Part shown: positions 43,956 through 55,204 of the stretch, piece after piece | Position numbering within the stretch: position 1 is the first letter of the stretch | How the letters are laid out: each line of letters opens with the position of its first letter | Notes under the pieces: generated by a model | Databases searched by the model: none | The model's input: the letters and a program-made list of their open reading frames with translations, nothing else | Told to the model about the DNA's origin: nothing | Source: Strigamia acuminata | Lineage: Eukaryota; Arthropoda; Chilopoda; Geophilomorpha; Linotaeniidae | NCBI GenBank assembly: GCA_949358305.1 | Contig: OX442318.1 | Location: 978,501 to 1,042,500, forward strand | Direction of reading: 5' to 3' | DNA: 64,000 nt | Made by a program: the position numbers and the translations under genes

Positions 43956-44340
43956 GGGGCGCTGTGGTACAATGGACCATGCAGGGAAGCGAACATAGCA
44001 TCCAATATGTTGGATGTTGGCACTGACTTACTGTTGGTTGATTTCAACCCTGGAGAGACAGAGAGCTGCTGGATTCAAACTGTGTCCACTGGGTGACCTG
44101 GGAGAACTAGATACACGTGGATAAGAGAAGCAAGTGCCACAAACAGTCGAATGTCAATAGCAATCTGGGGATTGCGAGGCATTAGGAGATTAAAAGTGGA
44201 TTGTAAACAAGATTTTATTTGATTTGTCATTCAAGAACCCGCCTATGACAACGCCTTGAAATGTACAATGTTTGCACTTCATTGATTTCTCTTCACCCTG
44301 ATGACGGAAATCGGTGTTGCTATTGACTACCACTGAACTG
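43955..44340 (+). repeat. SINE-like repeat, copy a
   Basis: Starts with a tRNA-like head: GGCGCTGTGGTACAATGG contains a pol III A-box (TGGTACAATGG, 43965-43975), with GATTTCAACCC some 70 bp later as a weak B-box. The body (GAGAGACAGAGAGCTGCTGG, then AGGAGATTAAAAGTGGATTG) recurs at 44860-45230. Confidence 0.5.
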
Positions 44341-44559
44341 AAGTTTGATTAAAAAATACAATTTTTATCATTTCGTGTTAAATTTCTTATTCAATTCCTT
44401 TATGCTCCAAAATTGGCTGCTCCATAAGAAAACAACAATTCACAAAGTTCTCCGTAAGAATCTGAGGTGGCTCGAAACCCTGGCCTGCCCATTGGCTAGA
44501 CATAACACTTCTGGATTTCTTGTGGGGTTATACCAAAGATATTTTGAACATTTTGAACA

Positions 44560-44844
44560 CTGATAGTTTTCAATAATTTTTTTTCTATTAATCATAATTT
44601 AGGAAAAAATTATTTTTGTTTAAATGAAGGTTTCAATTTTTAATGGTTTTAGGTGAAATTTTTATGTTTGCAAACTTATGTTTAATATTTTGTAAAATTT
44701 TATGCACAATTTCTTTTTTTTCTTTCTCTTTTCTTTTTAGTAGTTTATTTTTGAAAAATTTAATGCACCGGTAGATGAAGCGGGGCGCGGAAGATCGCTT
44801 TGCTTAAAAATGGGTCGCGATGCTAAAAAGTTTGGGAACCCCTG
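44560..44844. mobile_element. hAT MITE family X, truncated copy
   Basis: Right end TTTGGGAACCCCTG and the body (TTTAATGCACCGGTAGATGA, GGGGCGCGGAAGATCGC) match the elements at 59112-59420 and 63765-64000. The left end is missing or degraded. Confidence 0.65.
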
Positions 44845-44859
44845 GTCTAGGGGTATTAA

Positions 44860-45230
44860 GGAATCTGTAAGCAGGCATTGACTTACTTTTAGTTGTCTTC
44901 CACCCTGGAGAGACAGAGAGCTGCTGGATTCACACTGTGTCCACTGGGTGACCTGGAGAACTAGAAACACAAGTGCGCCACAAACGGACGAATGTCAATA
45001 ACAATCTGAGGGATTGCAAGACATTAGGAGATTAAAAGTGGATTGCTTTTAGAATTGAATTAAAAATTTGTTTTCATTTCAACTAATGTTGATCAATGAT
45101 GAGTTGGAATTGTAAAGATGATTAAATTTGATTTGACATTTTAATCTCGTTTAAACGACTTAAAGAACCCGCCTACAACAACGGCCTTACTTGCACAATA
45201 TTTTCATTGATTGATTTATCTTGGGTCGGC
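44860..45230 (+). repeat. SINE-like repeat, copy b
   Basis: Second copy of the 43955-44340 repeat body, lacking the tRNA-like head but extending further 3' through AAGAACCCGCCTA(C/T)(A/G)ACAACG. Confidence 0.5.
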
Positions 45231-46616
45231 CAAGATGCAGTAGTGGAGTGAGGGCTTCGAGACGAAACACGAGATTGAGGCGATGAAATTTCCAATTAAT
45301 TTTTGAGGAGTTTAGGCCCAGACTGGAGAATTTCAGCAATTTTTCCATTTTTCCATTTTTCCATTTTTCCATTTATCCAAGGCGAATTTTGGGTTGGAAG
45401 TGGTTGTTGGAAAATTGAATTATTTTTCTGAAAATGAGTTTTATTTCCGAATATAACTGCATTTGTCTGTGATGAATGGTCACTTGTCATTTGGCTGCGT
45501 AGCAAGTGATGCAAAAATGTGTTTGTAATGCTACACGACGTAGACGTTGAAAGTGTAAACGAATAGTTTGTTGCTTGCTTCATTCTTATTAATTTGGATT
45601 ACGGTAGCTCCGTTGGGGTTGAATGTTGACACTGGCATAGTCGAAAAGCCTTATCCACACATTACAAAAAATTAAGATAAAGGAAAAATCTAAAATTAAT
45701 GTTCTGTGAATAAATGGTCTTGTTAATTAAACATTTTAAAATCCTTTCTTGGTCTTAACCAGGGCCAACAAATACATGGCAAAAGTGTCGAGTTTATTAC
45801 TAGTTGTTATCATCAGATGGCGCTTGTTACAGCTTTTCTAGTTCTGCATCGGAGTACTATGAGATGTCTCATCAATTTGAAACGGTAATCAGGGCCGTAA
45901 TTCACGATTAATAGCAAGATTAAATTACTAGCTCATCTTCCATCAGCTCGGTGATCATCCGTCCAGAAAATAACGTAAGTTTCTAATAAGACGGGACACA
46001 ATAAACGTTTATTATCAATTCGTGTTCATCTCGTGCAACTAGCGTCGTTTGGGCAGCCATCTTGGGTGCCACATTTTCTCGGAAATGTTTATTATTTATT
46101 AATTAAAATATAATAAATAAGACTATAATAAACAAATACAGTTTAATTTTATTTTTGCGTATTTATTTTTAGGTGAAACGTGCAAATAGAATGCAAAAAG
46201 GATTTTGGACTGACGGTAGAGTGCAAATCCAACGGGAATGTTTTAATTTTTATACTGAGCATCTGGGCCTCATCCGCCAACGACGAGTCGGAATGGATAT
46301 TTATTATTTTATACCAACATTCCTTTCGACCAGGTCGGAAACAATGCTGTTGCGCGCGTAACAGAATTAAACCCATTTGTAACGAATAGACGCTTGTTTG
46401 TTTGCATAAAAACATGATCATTGTTGTGTCGCTTGCGCGGATGATTTAAACAAAACTTAAATATTTCTCCATTTCTGTGTTTTAATTTCACTCAGTAATT
46501 ATCTCTTAATTTTCCAGAATTCTGACTAACGGCACTGAATTTTGCTCCGCATATTGCAAGATCATGTAAGTTGATTGGTCTATTTACCTGAAAATTGCCT
46601 TCTAAATTATCCTAAC
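45231..46616. other. Intergenic DNA, nothing firm
   Basis: Contains a short CCATTTTT tandem run (45343-45373). A cysteine-rich 69-codon plus frame (46180-46389) has no recognised family and is probably chance. Confidence 0.4.
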
Positions 46617-46842
46617 TATACTCAAAACCACCACAACGTTGATCTATTTCACTGGTGTAGGGACACAAAAAAGTAGCTCATAACACCAGAATTGTACTCG
46701 AACTCCAGACATTGTGATCGATTACCAACATTGTCAAAGGTGATGTTTTGACACAGAACTACTTTTCCACGTAGTATAACACAGTACACAGTTAGGCGTA
46801 AACAGGCTGAAATAGATCAACGTTGTGGTGGTTTTGAGTATA
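46617..46842. mobile_element. Small TIR element (TATACTCAAAACCACC...)
   Basis: Near-perfect inverted termini of about 35 bp: TATACTCAAAACCACCACAA begins the left one, mirrored at 46807-46842. TA bases at both borders suggest a Tc1/mariner-type MITE. About 226 bp, non-coding. Confidence 0.7.
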
Positions 46843-47249
46843 ATTTAATAAATAAAACAAAAGTTATCTTAATTTCTTATCCAATAACGATATTATTTAA
46901 TCATTGGGTAATAATAATGTAATTACTCTGTAAATAATTGAAATTTTCATTTGAAACTAAAACCATTGTACAGAGTTTGAAATACGATTTTTATATCTGG
47001 AAAATTATATCACTTGGATGCTTTCCTTATGAGCCAGAGAGACCTGATGATATTTATATGCAAGGGTCGACAAATACTTGGCAAAATTTCTGAGTTTATA
47101 ATGCAAAATATGTTTGCTGGCGCCTGAGAAAAAGGGGCTGGCTCCTGAATTGTTTTTAGTTTTGTTGATCCCTGTTTGTATGCTTGTTTCTTAGCCACCA
47201 TTTTGACTAGAGTAATCATTGTTGAGGGAAGCAATACCTCAACTAATTA

Positions 47250-47340
47250 CGCTATTTCAGTGGTCTTGGAGCAATGGACTGTGCATCATCGCATGCATGT
47301 GCGAAGCAAAGGAACGCATCTGAGTGATATAATTTTGCAG
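47250..47340 (+). repeat. Possible SINE head
   Basis: TGGTCTTGGAGCAATGGACT...TGTGCGAAGC resembles the tRNA-like head at 43961. Short and diverged. Confidence 0.25.
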
Positions 47341-47350
47341 ACGTAAAAAT

Positions 47351-48685
47351 GGGGTTACAATAACTGGCGCGGAATGAATGAGCGCGGAAAGAAATTCCGC
47401 GCTTATTCATTCGCGCTTATTCAGTTCTCGGCTGATCATTCCGCGCCTGTTCAGTTGTGGTAATGAGAATTCCGCGCTCAGGCAATTCCAGAACTGACTA
47501 AGCGCGGAATTATTTACAGAACACCATTCCGCGCTTATTCAGTTCTTGAATTGCCTGAGCGCGGAATGGTGTGCTGTAGAGAATTCCGCGCTTATTCAGT
47601 TCTTGAACTGCCTGAGCGCGGAATGGTGTGCTGTAGAGAATTCCGCTAGGAGACGGGAGGGGGCTTTACTGCAATGAGCGTTTGTTCAATTTTCGTCGTA
47701 ATTTGCTGATTTCTTCTTTTTAACTAAATTTAAGGAGAAATATAAGGACGCCAACGTTTTCAGCGGCAGATTACACATAGGATTCATGTGTTAAATATTC
47801 ATAAAGGTCAATTTTAAAAATTAATCTTTTTTTTTTAAATTTCAAAATTAAATTCTATTTTGGTCACGGCTTCCGCCAGATAAAGCTCTAGTTTGTTTAC
47901 AATTCGTGGTCAATCGAAATTCAAAATGAAAATGGTGAACATGAAAGTTAATCGGTTTTTCAAAAAAATACCCAAGTTTAATTACGAAGACATGCATTTT
48001 AAAATTAGAAATTTGAAATAAAATGGTGAACATGACATAAATCACCGATTTTTAAAAAAAAAAATGACTACCGTATTTTATCAATTAAGAGCTGCGGCTC
48101 TTATTCAAAACTGCAATTTTTGTCAGCAATTACAATTTCGGTTTTTCGTTTGTTATATTTGTTTAATGTAACAAACGAAGTCCAATTATGTCCATTGAAA
48201 GGGCTATCTAGTCCAATAAATTTTTTGGATTGGACATAGGGGGGGCCAATTTAACGAAGGTCACTAATTGGACGAATCGTGTCGTTAAACGAACATTTTT
48301 CAAGTGTGAGAATTTTGGTTGAAAAAACGTCCAAAATTGACTTTAAAAGCCTAAAAACCACGAAAATAAGTAAATTCGATTGGAAAACAACAAATTAAAA
48401 ACTTGTATTGCTTTTCGTATTCCGCGCTTATTCAGTTCCAACTTTTGTCCAAATTCCGCGCTAATTCAGTTTCAAACTTTGTCCAAATTCCGCGCTAATT
48501 CAGTTCCAAATTTTAACAAATTCCGCGCTTATTCAGTTGACAATGTTGGCATTCCGCGCTAATTCAACAATTGAATTCAAAATTCCGCGCTTATTCATTT
48601 CGCGCCAGTTCAATTTACTGAAATAACGGGTCTGTAAAAAAAATTAATTCCGCGCCAATTCATTTCGCGCCAGTTATGAATCCCC
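47351..48685. mobile_element. 1.3-kb TIR element rich in GCGCGGAAT motifs, 8-bp TSD
   Basis: The left end GGGGTTACAATAACTGGCGC mirrors the right end (GGGGATTCATAACTGGCGC on the reverse strand). Perfect 8-bp duplication GTAAAAAT flanks it (47343-47350 and 48686-48693). Both subterminal zones are arrays of ATTCCGCGCTTATTCAGTT-type motifs in both orientations; one 63-bp unit is tandemly duplicated (about 47540-47640). The centre (47700-48380) is unique and non-coding. An 8-bp TSD fits hAT, P or related superfamilies; the GGGG terminus is unusual, so the family is left open. Confidence 0.8.
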
Positions 48686-48693
48686 GTAAAAAT

Positions 48694-49210
48694 GGCATTT
48701 CAAACTCCGTGCAATGATTTTAGTTTCAAATAAAAATGTTAATTAGTTACATTTTCAAAATCATCAGGGGTCTCTGACTCATCCTGTATTTATGATTACT
48801 TGTGTGGCGTTTTGATGGTGCCTTTTGATTTTTTTTAAAATTGTGACGATGTCAAACTTCCTAAATTCGAGATATTAAATCATTTTAATAAATTCTCCGT
48901 TCAATTTTACAGATTAATAATTAACAGTGAAATTAGCTTTTTATTCAATATGACGTCATAATCGTCAAAAAATTATTAAATTATAAAAATTAGGAATATG
49001 AAATATTCAGAAATGGTATTTAGTCCATTCGCAGTGAATACAACAAGATCATTTTTAATGTGTTCAAAAATACATAGAGTTTTAGTAAATTTGAGGTTGA
49101 ACGTGGAAAAGGATTAAAATGTAAAATTGCCTACAAGTCAGTGCTTTTATATTTTTTTTAAATTACAAATTGAAGAAAAGTTAAGGTATTTTTATTTGTA
49201 TACTTTGCAA
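48694..49210. other. 3' flank of gene 2
   Basis: AT-rich, no gene seen. It would hold the 3' UTR and polyadenylation site of gene 2; no clear site was assigned. Confidence 0.4.
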
Positions 49211-52200
49211 TCAGTTGAAATACTGAACCAGACCAAATATTGAGAGACCGGTCCAGACAGAAATAATTGATCCAATCTGACAGAGCAATTTGATAATGGA
49301 AATTATTTTTTCTTCTTTGATTATTTCTCGAATGTTGCTCCCAACATGAAATTTGTAGTAGTAGTAACGCTCATCACTTTCGTCTTGTTTTTCTGACGGT
49401 ATGAACAGTGTTTCTTCACAGCGTTTTGGACACGAACAGTCTCTGTGTGGATCCGTTTTGAATAGTGTCTCCAAATATATCTTGTGAGTCAGTTTAGCGG
49501 TTCCTTGAGTCAGGCAAAGAGGTAGTTCACTCTTTTCCATAAATGGAAATCTAACAGCGGGACAGATTTTGTAGAAGCAATTAATGTTTATCGCATTAAA
49601 CTTTGTATGCATAAGCTTATTGCAAACAAGTTAGACACTTGTGTTCACAGTAGTCGCAACGCAAGAAAACTGTTGCAACGCAAGCTGCTTGTGTCCAAAA
49701 ATTCTTGACGTTGAGGCCAATTCCTGCTTCAACTCCAAGTTGAAGTTTGCGACTCAGAGCAAGGATTCTGAACTAGTTCTAGAACTAGATCCAATTCCAG
49801 GTTTCATTGAAATTATATGATTGGCCAGATGCAACATAAATTGTTTCAGTTCTGTTCACACGTGCCCTACAGTGTGAACAGACTCTGCGTTGCGTTTGAC
49901 TAATTTTTCCTTGCGTTGCCCCTTATGCGAACACAAGTGTGAACCTAGCTTAAAATACCAATGCATCGAGAACATACGTACTTGCATTTGAACGGTTGCT
50001 GTTGGAGCTTTTCTGCATAACACGAGTCTTCGCAGTCTGAAACTCGATCGTTTGCTGCACAAGGGCTTTTCGGAGTATTCATTCGAACCAACTAAAAAGC
50101 ATAAACGTGTCAATACTAGTTGGTTTTGTAATCACTGCAAATACTACGGTTTGGCGAGAAATGTCGATGTCAATGTACCCCAAGGTGGGAATGTAGAAAA
50201 TATATTTTGGGTGAAAAAATTGATTTTGCGGTAGAATGAAGCTCTGGAGTAGATAATATAATATTAATCAACTAGAATTAAAACTGAAAATACAGGATCT
50301 TTACTGCTTGATCCACTTTCCATTTTGGCTTGACGTAAACTTCAGGATAAAAGAACACGTTCATAGCGTTTGTAAGGTTTAAAAAGGAAATTCTTGGGGA
50401 GTGCGGTCTGTCAACTGTAACAATTTAGAAGTTAGAGAAAAATAATACGGAGTAATTGTTTTGTTTTGTTTTAGTTTCTACCCATCTTATACTCGGTGCA
50501 GATTCCAAATACTGTTGAAACACATTTTTCTTCATCCTGTCAAAATAGTAAAAGTAAATTAAAAAGCCGATCATCTGACCGCGAGAACCAATCAAAACAT
50601 GTGCTATAAATGTGGCTAAACCATGATTTAAAATATCACCTTGCTTGCTTGAATGCTTGTTTTACACTTTGAAGAGGCGTTCCATAATTTGAGTGGATCA
50701 TTTGCGAATTTAGTCGACGAGTGAAGTAAATCAAACAGCTGGTAATAACGAGCATCCATTTTCTGTTCTTCAGCTAAATTCTCTTTGGATCTGGCTATTT
50801 CTTCCGTATCTCTACACAGGACAATGAGTGGGAAATGAATCGTATCATCTCTCACCAGGGTAATCGTTTTGACGAGAGGATAATCAAAGTAAGAATCAAT
50901 CGAAATGTAAACTTGGTAAACGGCGATGAAAATTAGAATTAGTGACACGGTTTTTATCAATTTATGTCTTTTCACTGACTTTTTCTGCATTTTACCCAGA
51001 ACTGCTTTAGTCTTTTCTTGCAACTTTGAATCTTCGTTTTTCATTCTTTTGTACATATTTAAAGGCTTTTTGCAGCAGTGGACAAATATTTGGACGAGCG
51101 TTAAACAAGACATTCCGAAGTAGAGTCCGATGTTTCCGCCAATGTCGCATAGTAAAGAGATTATGTCGTAAGAAAATCGTTCTTGCAATGTACGAACGAA
51201 ATTATTCACGACAGAAAGGTCGATGATATTTTCCAAATGAGGTAATATATAATTGTATTTGCTGAGTTGTGTCACATCGCACAAACTGAGACATTTGCAA
51301 CTTTTGATTACATTCTCATCTTCTGACCACATCATGTGTTGTTTTCGTAGAAAAGTGTCGTTGCATTCTGGCAGGCTTCTTGCATCGTAAAACGGATATC
51401 TGAAATCGAAATTAAGTTTTACTGCTGATGTCTATACTATTTTGCGCATGCGCAGAATCTGGGACAAAAAATGCCCATCTTAGGGAGAGATAGGAGGCAA
51501 ATTTTTTCGGGGTGGAAGGGTTAACAACAATTTTTTATAAAACAATTTTAGTGATTTAGTGATTTGAATAAAACTAAAAAAAAATAGAATACCGGCACGT
51601 AATTTTTTTCATGAGACAAGGAAGCAAACAGTCGTGTAAATTGTTGTCGCAAGGGTTTCGCTTGGTCGGAATGAAGTGATACTGAAAGATTTTTGTAAAT
51701 TGACAACTTATACAACTTTTTTTATGTATGTGTGTGCACAAATTTGTGGCAATAATTTAAATGTGTTATTTTCTAAAAATCGTGAAAAACCTTTCTTACT
51801 TCTTGAACACTAGTTTTAAAAATATTTCTTGTTGCTGGTAAATGTACATCATTTTTACTAGTTTTATCAATATGTTTATTCTTTAGTGCCAACAGTAATC
51901 CATTAATATATCGTACATGATAGTTGACTGGTGAAGGATCTATTAAAACCTGCAAAATGTAGAACAGTTATTTAGATTAAATTGAATTAGTAAGCAACAT
52001 TTAATCCCTCAGAGGGATAAGGTTTGAAGACCACACTTTGGTGCTCGCGATTTGTTTATTTGGGTGCACAATAATTAAATCTAGGAGGACGGAAGCAAAA
52101 GTACGCTTTAGAGTATTTTTTTAAATTGTCACTCTTGGTGCTGCTTTTGTGCCAACATTTGACAAATCACGTTTGACCACCTGCTGCCTGCTGGTTAAAC

Positions 52201-53687
52201 TTCTAAATACTAAATAGAAGCGCTTTTGGTGATATTGGGAGAAGCCAACTTAAAGTTATGACCGTTTTCCGTCAAAAATGGCCATTTTTAGCCATTTCTA
52301 GCGATTTTTCATTGTAAAAATGGCCGTTTTCCGACAAAAATGAACGTTTTTCGTCAAAAATGGCCATTTTCCGTCAAAAATGAACGTTTTTCGTCAAAAA
52401 TGGCCATCTTTAGTCATTTTTCGTCAAAAATGGCCATCTTTAGTCATTTTTCGTCAAAAATGGCCATCTTTAGTCATTTTTCGTCAAAAATGGCCATCTT
52501 TAGTCATTTTTCGTCAAAAATGGCCATTTTCATCATTGAAACATTACATTTTGTAACGATTCAATGACGAAAATGACGTTTCAGTAACGAATTTTTGACG
52601 GAACGTGTATTTCTCGAATTTCCCGGTTCCCGGTACCGTGATTTCTCACCGGGTTTCCCGGGAAATCGGTACCCCGGTTTCCCGGTACCGAAACACTAAT
52701 GTCATTGAATCTCAATGGTTTTTATGCCACCTGGTAGATTAACTTAAAACAGCAAAACTGAAGGGAAGTTTTTTGTCTACGACTGTACATTGAACGTTCA
52801 GAATGTGCTTTGTTCGTTACATTCACACATCGTTCGATACATTTAAAAAATGATTCTGTGGGTGGACAGAATTTACCAGCTACTAGACAAAAGTTTTACA
52901 ATTTTAACAACATTAAAAACATACGTAAAGATGATAGCAGTTTGCTGGAAACTTTAGTGTGATAACCATCTTGTAATTAGTATTTCCATATGGGAGTCGC
53001 AACGCTAAATAAAAATGAATTCACAAATGATGGCTATGCGTCTGGTTTTGTACTAGGTATTTTTTTACTTACGACTTGAAACTTGCGCTGTAGGCTGTAT
53101 AATGTTATCATAATTTTGAACTGTCAGATTAATGCGTGATTTTCCCTGAAAAGAATCGCTCATTTATTGGTAAAAAGAAGGAAAGAGAAATAGAGTTTTA
53201 CCATTTCAAAGTGCGCGTCAGTTACGTAACTAGGTATACTTTTATATTTTATAATGTCGGTAAAAGCATGATCTTTTAGGTTGTAAAATGTGTGATATAC
53301 AAAATTACAATCTTTGATTTTGTCATCTTTGCCACGTGTTTTAGCATCAAAATCATTAAAATCTTGTGTGGTTTGTGGGAAAATATAAACGTAGGGGAAA
53401 AGACCATGGGTTGTTTCAATTAAATGTGCATCAACTGCTGTTGGTTCATCCATGTAATGTAATAATCGTTCTGCAGTTTGGTAAACACAGACTATAACAT
53501 TTAAAATGAGTAATGCGATCAACAGATAAGAAGCGTGTGTTTTCTTTCTTGAAATGTCTTTCAGAGATTTGACGAATGCCGGAATATCCGATTGCTCTGC
53601 TATGACAGTGCCAACAATGCGTTGCATTTTTCTCTTTCTGAGTCGTTGGATTCGGCCAATCACTTGATGCGGTGTGTGGTGTTCCAT
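49211..53687 (-). CDS. Tandem-domain DEG/ENaC channel subunit, gene 2 (intact)
   Basis: Exons (minus): 53687-53202, 53145-53073, 53004-52925, 51949-51800, 51681-51593, 51399-50640, 50536-50482, 50414-50305, 50243-50136, 50091-49982, 49550-49211. They sum to 2361 nt, 786 residues, fully in frame. Unit 1: TM1 about 52-69, ectodomain with PCDNNLHDCLLPC and CKCLSLC (~327-333), TM2 ~371-400 with GMS at ~388-390. Cytoplasmic Lys-rich linker ~40 residues. Unit 2: TM1 ~441-457, then FGICTEY, a second cysteine cluster and CSCPKRC, and TM2 at the C-terminus with GLS. Both GxS filters are retained. The usual HG gating motif before TM1 is not obvious. Channels of this family are trimers of 2-TM subunits that pass Na+; ligand or stimulus here is unknown. 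Exon 6 uses a weaker donor (AAG|GTGATA), supported by frame and by equal exon length in gene 1. A leader intron is likely, since an acceptor TAG lies just before the ATG. Confidence 0.85.
52400..52529. repeat. 30-bp tandem repeat in intron 3 of gene 2
   Basis: TGGCCATCTTTAGTCATTTT-containing unit repeats exactly every 30 bp (52400, 52430, 52460, 52490, partial 52520). The in-frame translation (SSKMAIFSHF repeated) is an artefact of the 30-bp period. Confidence 0.85.
52600..52697. repeat. CCCGGTACCG-rich segment
   Basis: Several overlapping TTTCCCGGTACCG/ACCGGGTTTCCCGGG motifs with palindromic character, adjoining the Tc1-like fragment. Similar GGTACCG motifs occur in the right-arm insertion of the giant inverted repeat (5555-5585). 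Confidence 0.45.
52698..52787. mobile_element. Truncated Tc1/mariner-like MITE
   Basis: Matches the left part of the 30874-31324 element in reverse orientation (GTCATTGAATCTCAATGG, AACTGAAGGGAAGTTTT, GACTGTA end). One end only. Confidence 0.65.
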
Positions 53688-55204
53688 TTTATTTAGCTAT
53701 TGTTAACTAGAACAAATATGTATAACAGTTCCAACCTAAGCTCAATTTTGACCTCCAAAAGTGTTTTTATTTTTTTTATAAAAAACTAATGGGATTTGGA
53801 AATTTGAAATTTGAAATTCAGGAATTTCAGGTATTTTCATTAAGCATCGTAACAAAAATTCAGAAATCCACAAAAAAAAATTTCACGAAATTCTATTGTT
53901 TACCCACTACTTTTGAATTCAGTCTCGGCTGTCTCTTCGATAAATACCTAATTGGTTAAATTTCTTCATAAACATGAAATAGTCAACGAATAGAATCATT
54001 TTCATACTTTTTTGAATGTTTTTTTTGGCTTTGGGGAAAAAATGACCCAGGTTGGATGAGTAAGGGATATTTTTTAGGTTGGTACTGTTAAGGTTAAATA
54101 TATATATTTTTTTAAAGTGAAATTTTCGGCAAATTTCTTTTTTTTTCCTCGAAAAATTACGAAAAGCAAATTATTTTTCTAGGCAGGTACACAGATTGAT
54201 TTGGAACACACTTACCTCTCCAAGAACAGAGTATCGAGTGAAATATTTTTCTAAGAAATTTAGATGTCATCTATATTCTGACATCTGCACTACCCATATC
54301 AATTTGAGTGTCATTTGCATGTTGCTTTTGCGTGTGCAGTCTATGTGACAAATGCTGTCTCGCTTAGAAAGTGGTGTCTTGTCAACGTCATGTTGTAACA
54401 GTTTGTAAAGCTCTGCGTGTTTCCTCCCATTCCCACTTGACACGTTGACATCGATTTACAAATTGAGTCTGCTGCTTGATCGTGACAAATTTTACCGACT
54501 GAATGCAGAAAACATGTATGAAATATGTATGAATCTTATATGTAAATATGAATTGATCACACTGAAGTGAAGGCATTGTGCTAGGTTCACCTATTTTGAT
54601 ATTTTCATGTGGCATGACGAGTTAACAACATTGATTCATTAAAATTCGTGTGGTACGATATGAAACTAGAAATTTAATGCATTTTATAATACTACAATTG
54701 AAAATATATATTTTGACAATGCATTTACAACTAACAATAGTACTTTAAAATATATTTTAGAAAAGATTTTGTAAAGTGTATTTTGACAATGCATTCTATT
54801 CATATTTGACAAATAATAATATTTTGGAATGCATTTCGTAATAAATTTTACAAAATATATTTAAAAAGGCATTATAATATCATTCAATATAGTTGGAATA
54901 TAACTTATGTGAATTAATAATATAAGTTTCTTGACAGATACAATAATTTTACCAATTAAACAAATGTAACAAACGAAAAACCAAAATTGTAATTGCTGAC
55001 AAAAATGGCAGTTTTAAATAATACGGTACCGGTAGTCTGTAATATGAGGCCTACACAAGGCCCTTGTGAGGAAAACAAGTATCAAAATGCTATGTGGCTC
55101 CTTTAAAATTGTGTACACTTTAGTGGTTTTATATTTTGGTATAATTCCAGTAATTGATGTGCATTTGTTGTGATTGTGAATGGTTTTGTTTGTTGACTTT
55201 GCAA
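53688..55204. other. Upstream region of gene 2 and 3' flank of gene 3
   Basis: A minus-strand donor GAGAG|GTAAGTGTG at about 54213, with acceptors just before the gene 2 ATG, suggests a non-coding first exon near 54214-54260. The rest is AT-rich with short ATTTTGACAATGCATT repeats (54700-54850). Confidence 0.35.

Noticed and set aside
44345-44563. 72-codon ORF
   Set aside because: Spans the tail of a SINE-like repeat and AT-rich DNA, with no domain.
46180-46389. 69-codon cysteine-containing ORF
   Set aside because: No signal for secretion, no recognisable cysteine spacing, and no splice or promoter context.
52340-52567. 75-codon repetitive ORF
   Set aside because: Produced by an intronic 30-bp tandem repeat inside gene 2.
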